DNA from: Klenkia brasiliensis
GTDB taxonomy: Bacteria; Actinomycetota; Actinomycetes; Mycobacteriales; Geodermatophilaceae
Direction of reading: 5' to 3'
NCBI RefSeq assembly: GCF_900100695.1
Contig: NZ_FNCF01000002.1
Coordinates: forward strand, 806,001-870,000
DNA length: 64,000 nucleotides
Position numbers and translations under genes: made by a program. Positions 9,066 through 17,322 of this stretch are shown piece by piece (the first letter of the stretch is position 1; each line of letters starts with the position of its first letter). The notes beneath the pieces were generated by a model that did no database searches, was not told where the DNA came from, and was given only the letters and a program-made list of their open reading frames with translations.

Positions 9066-9926
9066 GTGAGTGCCCCCCTCGACCCCGGCGCCGCGATCAG
9101 CGTCCGCGGGCTGGTCAAGCGCTACGGCGACCGCAACGCCGTCGACGGCGTCGACCTGGACATCCGGCGGGGCGAGATCTTCGCGCTGCTCGGCCCCAAC
9201 GGTGCCGGCAAGACCACCACGGTGGAGATCCTCGAGGGCTACCGCTCCCGCGACGGCGGCCAGGTGCAGGTGCTCGGCGCGGACCCGGCCGCGGGCGGCC
9301 GCCGGTGGCGGGCCGAGATCGGCATCGTGCTGCAGTCCGGGGCCGGCGACAGCCAGCTGACCTGCCTGGAGCTGCTCACCGCCCAGGCCGCCTACTACCC
9401 CGACCCGCGCGACCCCGCCGAGGTGCTGGAGCTGGTCGGGCTCACCGAGAAGGCGGGCGCCCGCGGCCGGTCGCTGTCGGGCGGGCAGCGCCGCCGGCTG
9501 GACGTCGCGCTGGGCATCGTGGGCCGCCCGGCGCTGCTGTTCCTCGACGAGCCGACCACCGGTTTCGACCCCGAGGCCCGCCGGCAGTTCTGGTCGCTGA
9601 TCCGCTCCCTGCGCGACCTGGGGACGACGATGCTGCTGACCACGCACTACCTGGACGAGGCCGAGGAGCTCGCCGACCGGGTCGGCGTCATCACCGCCGG
9701 CCGGCTGGTCGAGGTCGCCGTCCCCGCCGAGCTGGGGGGCCGGGGCCAGGCGCCCGCGGTGGTCAGCTGGACCGAGGACGGCGCCCGCCGCAGCCAGGAC
9801 ACCCCGACGCCGACCGCGCTGGTCGCCGAGCTCGCCGCCCGCTTCCCCGGCGAGGTGCCCGACCTCGCCGTGTCCCGCCCGACCCTGGAAGACGTGTACC
9901 TGCAGATGATCGGCCAGTCCCGGTGA
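9066..9926 (+). CDS. ABC-2 type exporter, ATP-binding protein
   Basis: ATPase of an export-type ABC transporter (286 aa). Walker A GPNGAGKTTT is near residue 46, signature LSGGQRRRLDVALG follows, then Walker B LLFLDEPTTGFDPEA and the H-loop TTHYLDEAEEL. This is the DrrA/CcmA-like drug and polymer export class; the substrate cannot be told. The start lacks a Shine-Dalgarno; a weak box GACACT (9052-9057) 8 nt upstream may mark a leaderless mRNA. It overlaps the permease by GTGA. It sits between deoA and add without an obvious link to nucleosides. Confidence 0.9.
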   Translation: MSAPLDPGAAISVRGLVKRYGDRNAVDGVDLDIRRGEIFALLGPNGAGKTTTVEILEGYRSRDGGQVQVLGADPAAGGRRWRAEIGIVLQSGAGDSQLTCLELLTAQAAYYPDPRDPAEVLELVGLTEKAGARGRSLSGGQRRRLDVALGIVGRPALLFLDEPTTGFDPEARRQFWSLIRSLRDLGTTMLLTTHYLDEAEELADRVGVITAGRLVEVAVPAELGGRGQAPAVVSWTEDGARRSQDTPTPTALVAELAARFPGEVPDLAVSRPTLEDVYLQMIGQSR

Positions 9927-10729
9927 GCGCCCCGACCCTGCCGCCGCTGGCCCGCGTCTACCGGGTCCGCGCCGCCGTCGAGCTCCGGGAGTTCTTCCGG
10001 CAGCGGGAGTCGGTGGTCTTCACCCTGATGTTCCCGGTGATCCTGCTGGTCGTGTTCGGCGCGGTGCTGGACTACCAGATCGGCGCCGGGGTCACCTTCA
10101 CGCAGTACTTCATGGCCGGGGTCATCGCCGCGGGCATCCTGGGCGCCAGCCTGCAGAACATGGCCATCGGCATCGCCACTGAGCGCAGCGACGGCACGCT
10201 CAAGCACCTGGCCGGCACCCCGATGCCCAAGAGCGCGTACTTCATCGGGAAGATCGCGCAGGTCTTCGCGGTCACCGTCGCCACCGTGGTGATCCTGCTG
10301 CTGGTCGGCGTGGTCCTCTACGGCGTCGACCTGCCCGGCGGCGCGCAGTGGCTGACCTTCGCCTGGGTGGCGCTGCTGGGGTCGGCGGCGTGCACGCTGC
10401 TGGGCATCGCCGTCTCGAGCCTGGCCAAGAACGGCCGCTCGGCCTCGGCCACGGTCACCCCCGTCGCACTGGTGCTGCAGTTCATCTCCGGGGTGTTCTT
10501 CCGCTTCGACCAGATCCCCACCTGGATGCAGACCATTGCCTCGGTCTTCCCGCTGAAGTGGATGGCGCAGGGCCTGCGGTCGGTGTTCCTGCCCGACGTG
10601 CTGGCCGCGCAGGAACCGGCCGGCTCGTGGGAGCTGGGCCGGGTCGCGTTGGTGCTCACCGCCTGGGTCGTCGTCGGCCTGGTGCTGTGCGTGCGCACGT
10701 TCCGCTGGCGGGACAAGGCCGACGGGTAG
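9923..10729 (+). CDS. ABC-2 type exporter, permease
   Basis: Membrane partner of the preceding ATPase (268 aa). About six hydrophobic segments are visible, starting with FTLMFPVILLVVFGAVLD, and the ABC-2 pattern of ISGVFFRFDQIPTWMQ before the last helices. The frame is open far upstream, but homology begins at GTG 9923, which overlaps the ATPase stop. Its TAG stop is part of the -10 box of add. Confidence 0.9.
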   Translation: MSAPTLPPLARVYRVRAAVELREFFRQRESVVFTLMFPVILLVVFGAVLDYQIGAGVTFTQYFMAGVIAAGILGASLQNMAIGIATERSDGTLKHLAGTPMPKSAYFIGKIAQVFAVTVATVVILLLVGVVLYGVDLPGGAQWLTFAWVALLGSAACTLLGIAVSSLAKNGRSASATVTPVALVLQFISGVFFRFDQIPTWMQTIASVFPLKWMAQGLRSVFLPDVLAAQEPAGSWELGRVALVLTAWVVVGLVLCVRTFRWRDKADG

Positions 10730-10732
10730 CGT
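10727..10732 (+). promoter_or_regulatory. -10 box (TAGCGT) of add, overlapping the upstream stop codon
   Basis: TAGCGT starts with the TAG stop of the ABC permease and lies 7 nt before the GTG of add. There is no Shine-Dalgarno, so add probably has a leaderless transcript of its own. Confidence 0.55.
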
Positions 10733-10739
10733 CGCCCGG

Positions 10740-11795
10740 GTGCCCGCGCCGCTGACCCAGGAGACCCTCGCCCGCGCCCCCAAGGTGCTGCTGCACGACC
10801 ACCTGGACGGCGGCCTGCGCCCGCGGACGGTGCTCGAGCTCGCCGACGCGGTGGGCTACACCGGCCTGCCGGCCGACGACGCGGAGGCGCTGGGCACCTG
10901 GTTCCGGCAGGCGGCGGACTCCGGCTCGCTGGTGCGCTACCTGGAGACGTTCGCGCACACGGTGGCGGTCATGCAGACCCCCGAGGCGGTGCAGCGGGTG
11001 GCCCGGGAGTGCGTGCTGGACCTCGCCGCCGACGGGGTGGTGCACGCCGAGGTCCGGATGGCCCCGGAGCTGCTCACCGCGATGCCGATCGAGGCCGCCG
11101 TCGAGGCCATGCTCGACGGGTACGCCGCGGGGGCGCGGGAGACCGGCACCACCGTCGGTGCGCTGCTGTGCGCCATGCGGCAGGCCGACCGCTGGGACGA
11201 GGTCGCCGGACTCGTCGTCCGCCACCGCGACGCCGGGGTCGTCGGCTTCGACCTGGCCGGCCCCGAGATCGGCTTCCCGGCCGACCGGCACCCCTCGGCC
11301 ATCGCGCTGCTGGACGACGCCGGGGCGCACCGGACCATCCACGCCGGGGAGGCCGACGGCGTGGAGAGCATCCGCGGCGCCCTGGACGGCGCCCGCGCGG
11401 AGCGGCTGGGCCACGGCGTGCGGATCGCCGACGAGGTCCCCGAGGACGGCGGACCGCTCGGCCCGGTGGCGCAGCGGGTGCTCGACGAGCAGGTGACCCT
11501 GGAGGTGGCGCCGTCGTCGAACGTGCAGACCGGCGCCTACCCCTCGATCGCCCGGCACCCGGTCGACCGGCTGCACCGCGCCGGCTTCGCCGTCACCCTC
11601 AACACCGACAACCGGCTGATGAGCGGGGTGACCCCCACCAGCGAGCTGGTCGCCGTGGTGGACGCCCACGGGTGGGGCTGGGACGACGTGCAGACCGTCA
11701 CCGAGCGGGCCGTCGCCGCGGCCTTCCTCGACGAGGGCGCCCGCGCCGACGTGCTGCGCCGGGTCCGGGAGGGCTTCGCCGCCGTCCGGGGGTGA
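10740..11795 (+). CDS. add: Adenosine deaminase
   Basis: Converts adenosine and deoxyadenosine to inosine and deoxyinosine, which PunA in this window can then cleave. The 351-aa protein shows the zinc pair H19-D-H21 in LLHDHLDGGLRPRT, the catalytic HAGEADG block, RLGHGVRI, and SSNVQTGAY with the aspartate motif LNTDNRLMS. All key residues of the metal-dependent deaminase family are present. The GTG start follows a TAGCGT box by 7 nt. A separate promoter suggests it is not simply co-expressed with the exporter genes upstream. Confidence 0.95.
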   Translation: MPAPLTQETLARAPKVLLHDHLDGGLRPRTVLELADAVGYTGLPADDAEALGTWFRQAADSGSLVRYLETFAHTVAVMQTPEAVQRVARECVLDLAADGVVHAEVRMAPELLTAMPIEAAVEAMLDGYAAGARETGTTVGALLCAMRQADRWDEVAGLVVRHRDAGVVGFDLAGPEIGFPADRHPSAIALLDDAGAHRTIHAGEADGVESIRGALDGARAERLGHGVRIADEVPEDGGPLGPVAQRVLDEQVTLEVAPSSNVQTGAYPSIARHPVDRLHRAGFAVTLNTDNRLMSGVTPTSELVAVVDAHGWGWDDVQTVTERAVAAAFLDEGARADVLRRVREGFAAVRG

Positions 11796-12023
11796 TCACA
11801 CCCACCGCTGCGGGGGAATGCCTGGGCCCCGTTCGCTGCTAACCTGGGCGAGTCGGCGATCGCCGGCCACACCTCCCGGGCGGTCCAGCCCGGGGTAGAG
11901 CGCATCCGTGCAGACCTCCGCGTCACCGCAGACGCACCCCTCGAGGTCGCCCAGTGAGTCCCGCCCCCGGCGGGCCCGGCACCACACCACGGGACGCGCC
12001 CGATCTGCATCGGAGTCCCCCGC
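11796..12023 (+). promoter_or_regulatory. Promoter and long leader of the DEAD-box helicase
   Basis: A TAACCT box (11840-11845) is the best -10 candidate and would give a leader of about 170 nt. The leader is GC-rich with several short self-complementary runs around 11960-11975 but no fold I recognise. CGGAG (12011-12015) lies 8 nt before the TTG start. Long leaders are known for cold-shock DEAD-box helicase mRNAs; whether this one regulates is inference. Confidence 0.4.
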
Positions 12024-13592
12024 TTGTCCTCGATCGACCCTGTCGACACCCCCAGCACCACTCCCGAGATCCCCGCCGCCGAGGCGCCGACCGGCCCCTC
12101 GTTCGCCCAGCTCGGCCTCCAGCAGCAGCTGGTCACCGCGCTCGAGCGCCGCGGCATCCGCCATCCCTTCGCCATCCAGACCTCCGCGCTGCCCGACGCC
12201 ATGGCCGGCCGCGACGTGCTGGGCAAGGCGGCCACCGGGTCGGGCAAGACCCTGGCCTTCGGCCTGCCGATGCTGCACCGGCTCGGCCAGGACGTGCAGC
12301 ACGGCCGGCGCGCCCCGCGCGGGCTGGTGCTCGTGCCCACCCGTGAGCTCGCCCAGCAGGTGCACGACAACCTCGCCCCGCTGGGCCAGGCCAACGGCGT
12401 GCAGTTCGCCGCGGTCTACGGCGGTGCCTCCATGTACCGCCAGATCCAGCAGCTGCGCCGCGGCGTCGACGTCGTCATCGCCACCCCCGGCCGCCTGCAG
12501 GACCTGATCAGCCAGGGCGAGTGCACCCTCGCCGACGTCGAGATCGCCATCATCGACGAGGCCGACTTCATGTCCGACCTGGGCTTCCTGCCCGTGGTCA
12601 AGGAGCTGCTGGACCAGGTCCGCCCGGACGGCCAGAAGATGCTCTTCTCGGCCACCCTGGACGGCGAGGTCGACACCCTGGTCCGCCGCTACCTCAAGGA
12701 CCCGGCCCGCCACGAGGTGGTCAAGGCCGCCGACAGCGCGCCCCCGGCCGAGCACCGCGCCTACAGCGTGTCCTTCCCGGACCGGCTCAAGGTCACCGAG
12801 CAGCTGGCCGCCCGCCCGGGCCGCACGATCATCTTCGTGCGCACCCAGCACGGGGCCGACCGGCTGGCCACCAACCTGCAGGCCGTGGGCATCAAGGCCG
12901 AGCCGATCCACGGCGGTCTGCCGCAGTCGGCCCGCCGCCGTGCGCTCGAGGCGTTCACCGACGCCCGCTCGCCGGTCCTGGTCGCCACCGACGTCGCCGC
13001 CCGCGGCATCCACGTCGACGACGTCCAGCTGGTCCTGCACTACGACCCGCCGGCCGACCACAAGACCTACCTGCACCGCTCGGGCCGCACCGCCCGCGCC
13101 GGGGCCGCCGGTGTCGTGGTCTCGCTGCTGCTGCCCGACCAGGTCGGCCAGGCCAAGCGCCGGTTCCGGCAGGCCGCGGTGAGCACCGACGTGTCCCGGA
13201 TCCGCCCGGGTGACGCGCCGATCGCCGAGCTCGTCGCCTCCGGCGTGCACGTCGAGCCGGTCGAGCGCCCCGTGCGCCCGGCCCGCAGCGGTGCCGGCCG
13301 CCCGCGCCGGGACGGCGACCGCCGGCCCCCGCGCCGCGACGGCGACCGCCCGGCCCGCTCCTACGGCGACCGCCCGGCGCGCTCGGACCGGCCGTCCTCC
13401 GGTGACCGCCCGGCCCGCCCGTCGGGGGAGCGGCCGTCCTACGGCGACCGCCCGGCCCGCTCGGACCGCCCGTCCTACGGCGACCGCCCGGCGCGCTCCG
13501 ACCGTCCGTCCTACGGCGACCGCCGTCCCGGTGGTCAGCGCCCGCAGGGCGGTACCGGCGGGCGCCCGCAGCGCCCCGCCCGCTCGTACTGA
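12024..13592 (+). CDS. DEAD-box ATP-dependent RNA helicase
   Basis: RNA helicase (522 aa) likely acting in ribosome assembly or RNA turnover. Q motif FAIQTSALP, motif I ATGSGKT (70-76), PTREL, TPGRL, DEAD (178-181), SAT, then the second RecA domain with VATDVAARGI and HRSGRTARAG. Residues beyond ~410 are a basic Arg/Asp/Gly/Pro tail with repeated SYGDRPARSDRP units, a probable disordered RNA-binding tail. The start is TTG with CGGAG upstream; the first ~25 residues are low in homology. RhlE, DeaD and CsdA subtypes cannot be separated from sequence alone. A strong hairpin follows the stop. Confidence 0.93.
   Translation: MSSIDPVDTPSTTPEIPAAEAPTGPSFAQLGLQQQLVTALERRGIRHPFAIQTSALPDAMAGRDVLGKAATGSGKTLAFGLPMLHRLGQDVQHGRRAPRGLVLVPTRELAQQVHDNLAPLGQANGVQFAAVYGGASMYRQIQQLRRGVDVVIATPGRLQDLISQGECTLADVEIAIIDEADFMSDLGFLPVVKELLDQVRPDGQKMLFSATLDGEVDTLVRRYLKDPARHEVVKAADSAPPAEHRAYSVSFPDRLKVTEQLAARPGRTIIFVRTQHGADRLATNLQAVGIKAEPIHGGLPQSARRRALEAFTDARSPVLVATDVAARGIHVDDVQLVLHYDPPADHKTYLHRSGRTARAGAAGVVVSLLLPDQVGQAKRRFRQAAVSTDVSRIRPGDAPIAELVASGVHVEPVERPVRPARSGAGRPRRDGDRRPPRRDGDRPARSYGDRPARSDRPSSGDRPARPSGERPSYGDRPARSDRPSYGDRPARSDRPSYGDRRPGGQRPQGGTGGRPQRPARSY
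13310..13530 (+). repeat. Tandem repeats coding for the helicase tail (SYGDRPARSDRP-type units)
   Basis: Degenerate 30-36 bp units encode GDRPARS and YGDRPARSDRP blocks. The best-conserved copies lie between 13359 and 13520, where TCCTACGGCGACCGCCC recurs four times. They stay in frame with the helicase, so copy-number change would alter tail length without breaking the gene. Confidence 0.75.
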
Positions 13593-13616
13593 GCTGGACC
13601 CGTACTGAGCTGAACG

Positions 13617-13657
13617 GCAGAAGGGCCCGGCCCCCTCGGGGGGCCGGGCCCTTCTGC
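13617..13657. terminator. Bidirectional terminator, 19-bp perfect hairpin
   Basis: Bases 13617-13635 pair without mismatch with 13639-13657, leaving a 3-nt loop. It lies between the convergent helicase (stop 13592) and the acidic protein gene (stop 13669), so it can serve both strands. There is no long T tract, as is usual in high-GC actinobacteria. Confidence 0.85.
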
Positions 13658-13668
13658 GCGCGTGCGGA

Positions 13669-15063
13669 CTAGTCGCGGAAGACCAGGGCGGTGCTGACCT
13701 CGCGGACCAGCTCGTCCCACGGGCCGGTCAGCCGGGCGGCGTCCTCGGCCCGCAGCGCGGCGCGGGGGTCGCGCTCGGCGCGGGCCACCGCCTGGCCCAG
13801 CGGGGTGCCCGCGCCCAGCAGCTCCTCGACCCGGGCCAGCCCGGCGTACTCGGCGAGGTCGCGCACGCCCTCGACCGCCTGCACCAGCACCGCGTGGTCG
13901 ACCAGCCCGGCGGCGCCGTCGGCCACCTCGGCGAGCACCTCGGCCACCTCGACCAGGTCGTAGCGGTCCTGGTCCACCGGCAGCGGGGACACGGTGGTCT
14001 CCTCGACCTCGGGCCAGGACGCGATGTCGGCCAGGTCGTGCTCCTCGTCGCCCTGCACGAAGGCGGTGAGCTCGGCGGGCGTGCCGAACAGGTAGACCTC
14101 GCCGTCGGCGCCCAGGAACCGGGCGGTGTCCTCGACGTAGCAGCGCAGGGTCAGCCCGGCGCCCTCGGGGACGACCACCTCGACGGGCAGGATGCCCACG
14201 CCCTCCCAGAAGCCGGCCGCGGCGGCGACGGCGGCCGGGTCGGGGGCCAGCCGGCCCCCGCTGCGGATCGCGCTGGTCGGGGCGACGGCGACCGGCTCGT
14301 CGGCGGCGACCACCTCGTCGTCGTCGGCGGTGTCCTCGTCCTCGTCGGCGCCGTCCTCGTCGGCGTCGTCCTCGTCGACCTCGGTCCCGGCCTCCTCGGC
14401 GGAGGGGTACTCCGACAGCTCGGCGGTGCCCGCGCCGGTCCAGTCCAGGTGGTCCTCGAGCTCGCCGAGCACGTCCTCCCACAGCTCGTCGACGGCGCCG
14501 CCGAGCCGGATCCAGGCGTCCTCGCCGGCCCGTCCGGTGAACGCGTCCAGGCCCAGCCCCAGCAGGGCGACCTCGGGCTTGGCCATCAACTCGGCGAGGG
14601 CCTCGAAGGTGGTCTCGTCGTCGTCCTCGTCCGCGTCGTCGTCCGCGTCGTCCTCGTCGTCGTCCTCGGGTGCGGTGTCGCAGCACTCGGCGAGCCGGCC
14701 GGTGATGTCGAAGGTGGCGGCCAGCTCCTCGACCGCCCACCGGTCGGGGTTCTCGGCGACCACGTCGTAGACGCCGTCCAGGTCGTAGCGGTGGTCGTCG
14801 TCCGGGGTGACGTCGGCGGCGCCCAGGCCCGCCACGACCGGCCAGACCGGGTGGTCGGCGAGGTCGTGGTCGGTGCTGGTGCGGCAGAACGCGGCCAGCG
14901 CCCCGGGGGTCGGGAACAGGTGCACCACGGCGGTGCCGTCGACCGACCCGCCGAGGAAGGCCTGCCACTCCTCGCCGTCCTCCTCCCACGGGGGAGCCCA
15001 CAGGGTGTAGCCCGTGCGGTCGTCGAGGGTGAGGGCGATGGGGACGATGCTGGGCCTGGCCAC
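13669..15063 (-). CDS. Acidic protein of unknown function with an internal duplication (actinobacterial 'primosomal protein'-like)
   Basis: 464-aa very acidic protein. I recall similar actinobacterial proteins labelled 'primosomal protein', but no primosome motif is visible and I would not rely on that name. It opens PSIVPIALTLDDRTGYTLWA. Two related halves can be seen: LFPTPGALAAF...DHDLADHPVWPVV...HRYDLDGVYDVVAE in the first, and LFGTPAELTAF...EHDLADIASWPEV...DRYDLVEVAEVLAE in the second. They are joined by two Asp/Glu runs (about residues 138-160 and 230-260) around a middle helical region. No signal or membrane segment. GTG 15063 has a GGCAGGA site 7 nt upstream; the frame is open further up but shows only shadow sequence. 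Confidence 0.7.
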   Translation of the reverse strand: MARPSIVPIALTLDDRTGYTLWAPPWEEDGEEWQAFLGGSVDGTAVVHLFPTPGALAAFCRTSTDHDLADHPVWPVVAGLGAADVTPDDDHRYDLDGVYDVVAENPDRWAVEELAATFDITGRLAECCDTAPEDDDEDDADDDADEDDDETTFEALAELMAKPEVALLGLGLDAFTGRAGEDAWIRLGGAVDELWEDVLGELEDHLDWTGAGTAELSEYPSAEEAGTEVDEDDADEDGADEDEDTADDDEVVAADEPVAVAPTSAIRSGGRLAPDPAAVAAAAGFWEGVGILPVEVVVPEGAGLTLRCYVEDTARFLGADGEVYLFGTPAELTAFVQGDEEHDLADIASWPEVEETTVSPLPVDQDRYDLVEVAEVLAEVADGAAGLVDHAVLVQAVEGVRDLAEYAGLARVEELLGAGTPLGQAVARAERDPRAALRAEDAARLTGPWDELVREVSTALVFRD

Positions 15064-15104
15064 GCGCCCATCCTGCCTGTCCCGGCCGGGACGGGCCGCG
15101 CGGG

Positions 15105-16625
15105 TCAGCTGCGGGGGGTCCGCCAGAGCGCGGCGACCAGCACCGCGGCGGCCAGCATGACCGCCACCCCGAGCGCCGCGCCGGTGTCGGTGGCCGCGGC
15201 GAAGGCCGCCCGCGCGCTGCTGGCCAGCGCGGCGGCGGTGTCGGCGGGCAGCCCGCCGGCGACGTCCAGCGCGCCGCCCAGGGTCTCCGCGGCGCCGGTG
15301 CGCGCGGCGTCCAGCCCGGCCGGCAGCACCAGCTGGGAGGTGTACACCCCGGCCAGCACGCTGCCGAACACGGCGACGCCCAGCCCGGTGCCCAGCTCGT
15401 AGGCGGTCTCGCTGACCGCGCTGGCCTGGCCGGCCCGCTCGGCGGGCGCCTCGGTGAGGATGGCGTCGTTGGTCAGCGTCTCGGCCAGGCCGGCGCCGGC
15501 GGCGACGAGCACGAAGGCCAGGACGACGGTGCTCACCGCCGTCGCGGTGCCGAGGTGGGTGAGGACCGCGAACCCGGCCGCCCCGAGCAGCAGGCCGGCG
15601 ACGACGAGGACGCGCACCGGGACCCGGCGGGCCAGCGGCACGGCCAGCAGCCCGGCGACGACGGCCGCGGCCAGGCCGGGGACCAGCACCAGGCCGGCCT
15701 CCATCGGGCTGCGGCCCAGCACCAGCTGCAGGTACTGCGAGCCGATGAGCAGCAGCCCGCCGAAGGCCGCGATGCTCAGCAGGTTGGCCCCGATCGCGGC
15801 GCGGACCACCCGGGAGCGGAACAGCGCCAGGTCCAGCAGGGGGACCGGCCGGCGCAGCTGGCGGCGGACGAAGACGGTGCCGGCGACCAGGCCGAGCACC
15901 GCGGCGCCGACCGGCACGGGCGCGAGGGTGGCGGCGGCCAGCTTCTTCACCGCGTAGACCAGCGGCAGCATGGTCGCCAGGGACAGCGCCACGCTGGTCC
16001 AGTCCAGGGGCCCGGGCTGCGGGGCGCGCGACTCCGGCAGCAGCAGCGAGCCGGCCACGAGCAGCAGCGCCAGCACCGGCAGGTTGACCAGGAAGACCGA
16101 GCCCCACCAGAAGCGCTCGAGCAGGAAGCCGCCGACCACCGGGCCCAGCGCCGCCCCGCCGGAGAACCCGGCGGCCCAGATCGCCACCGCCAGTCGGCGC
16201 TGCTGGCGGTCCAGGAACAGGTTGCGCAGCAGGGACAGCGTGGAGGGCATGAGCGCGGCGCCGAACACGCCCTGCAGCGCACGGGCCGCGACGAGCCAGC
16301 CGATCGAGGGGGAGAACGCGGCCAGGGCCGACGCGACGCCGAAGCCGGTGGCGCCGACCAGCAGCAGGCGGCGGCGGCCGAACCGGTCACCCAGGGACCC
16401 GGCGGTGACCAGCAGGCCGGCCAGCACCAGGGGGTAGACGTCGACGGCCCAGAGGAGGGCGGCGCTGCCCGGGGTCAGGGCGGCCGCGATGGACGGGACG
16501 GCGAAGGTGAGCACCGTGCCGTCCACGGCCACCAGCAGCACGGGCAGCATCAGGGCGGCCAGCCCGGCCCACTCCCGGCGTCCGGCCCGGGGCGCGTGCA
16601 CCGGCGCCGGCGTGGTCGTGCTCAT
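15105..16625 (-). CDS. MFS drug transporter, DHA2 (14-TM, EmrB/QacA-like) family
   Basis: Proton-driven efflux pump, 506 aa, with about 14 hydrophobic segments. Motif A appears as GSLGDRFGRRRLLLVG near residue 80, and an early membrane aspartate is present in LLVAVDGTVLTFAVPSI (motif D1). Such proteins export cationic drugs, dyes or antibiotics. ATG 16625 has GAGG upstream. It is divergent from a TetR gene with a shared 51-nt control region, so it is probably the target of that repressor. Confidence 0.92.
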   Translation of the reverse strand: MSTTTPAPVHAPRAGRREWAGLAALMLPVLLVAVDGTVLTFAVPSIAAALTPGSAALLWAVDVYPLVLAGLLVTAGSLGDRFGRRRLLLVGATGFGVASALAAFSPSIGWLVAARALQGVFGAALMPSTLSLLRNLFLDRQQRRLAVAIWAAGFSGGAALGPVVGGFLLERFWWGSVFLVNLPVLALLLVAGSLLLPESRAPQPGPLDWTSVALSLATMLPLVYAVKKLAAATLAPVPVGAAVLGLVAGTVFVRRQLRRPVPLLDLALFRSRVVRAAIGANLLSIAAFGGLLLIGSQYLQLVLGRSPMEAGLVLVPGLAAAVVAGLLAVPLARRVPVRVLVVAGLLLGAAGFAVLTHLGTATAVSTVVLAFVLVAAGAGLAETLTNDAILTEAPAERAGQASAVSETAYELGTGLGVAVFGSVLAGVYTSQLVLPAGLDAARTGAAETLGGALDVAGGLPADTAAALASSARAAFAAATDTGAALGVAVMLAAAVLVAALWRTPRS

Positions 16626-16646
16626 CGTTCCTCGTTCCCTAGTTTC

Positions 16647-16669
16647 TGCACCGTCTGGTTGGTACAGTA
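16647..16669. promoter_or_regulatory. Operator and overlapping divergent promoters, tetR / MFS pump
   Basis: TGCACC (16647-16652), 8 nt, GGTACA (16661-16666) form an imperfect inverted repeat of TetR-operator size. It overlaps TACAGT (16663-16668), the -10 of tetR, 8 nt before its GTG. On the other strand TACTGT (16669-16664) can serve as the -10 for the pump. Binding of TetR here would block both genes. Confidence 0.55.
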
Positions 16670-16676
16670 ACCCGTC

Positions 16677-17201
16677 GTGGCGAGGCCGTCGAACAGGGAC
16701 CGGGTGCTGGACGCCTACGAGACGCTGCTGGTCGAGGGCGCGGGTGCGACCGTCACCCTCGACGCGGTGGCCGAGGCGGCCGCGGTGTCCAAGGGCGGCC
16801 TGCTCTACCACTTCCCGAGCAAGGAGGCCCTGGTCGACGGGGTGTGCGACCGGCTCCGGGAGCGGGCCGCCGCGGACGTCGCCCGGCTGCGGGCGGCCCC
16901 CGAGGGCCCGGTGGCCTACTGGGTCCGCACGGCCACCAGCGACGCCGTCTCCGGGATCGGGCGCACCTACCAGGCGGTGCTGGGTCTGGCCGGCACCGGC
17001 CGGCCGGCCGCCCGCGCGGTGATCGCGGAGGTCGAGCGGGGCTGGACCGCCGCCCTCGAGGAGCTGATCGCCGACCCCGTGGTGGCCCGGGTGGTGCGGC
17101 TCGTCGGCGACGGGCTGTACCTGGAGGGCCTCACCGGCCTGCCCGGCGCCGGCGACGACGCGGCGCTGGTCCAGCTGCTGGAGTCCCTCGCCCGCCGTTG
17201 A
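16677..17201 (+). CDS. TetR-family transcriptional regulator
   Basis: 174-aa repressor. The N-terminal helix-turn-helix reads VTLDAVAEAAAVSKGGLLYHF, with SKGGLLYHFPSKEAL the standard recognition helix and following turn. The C-terminal half is the helical ligand-binding and dimerisation domain and is short for the family. The GTG start lies 8 nt after TACAGT with no ribosome site, so a leaderless mRNA. Divergent neighbour is the DHA2 pump, its likely target together with itself. Confidence 0.93.
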   Translation: MARPSNRDRVLDAYETLLVEGAGATVTLDAVAEAAAVSKGGLLYHFPSKEALVDGVCDRLRERAAADVARLRAAPEGPVAYWVRTATSDAVSGIGRTYQAVLGLAGTGRPAARAVIAEVERGWTAALEELIADPVVARVVRLVGDGLYLEGLTGLPGAGDDAALVQLLESLARR

Positions 17202-17240
17202 CCCGCTGGCCGGCTGCTGGGGACCGGCTCGACCCGCGTC

Positions 17241-17282
17241 GGCGCCCCTTCCTCCGTGTCGTGACGCGGAGGAAGGGACGCC
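17241..17282. terminator. Bidirectional terminator hairpin between tetR and the aldehyde dehydrogenase operon
   Basis: A 16-bp stem with one mismatch (17241-17256 with 17267-17282) and a 10-nt loop. It sits between two convergent genes. No T tract. Confidence 0.7.
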
Positions 17283-17322
17283 GCAGTGGGCCGACCCGGC
17301 CTGCGGCAGCGGGCGCGGGGGC

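Noticed and set aside
13310-13530. Possible CRISPR array
   Set aside because: Repeats are contiguous, in frame with the helicase and lack unique spacers.
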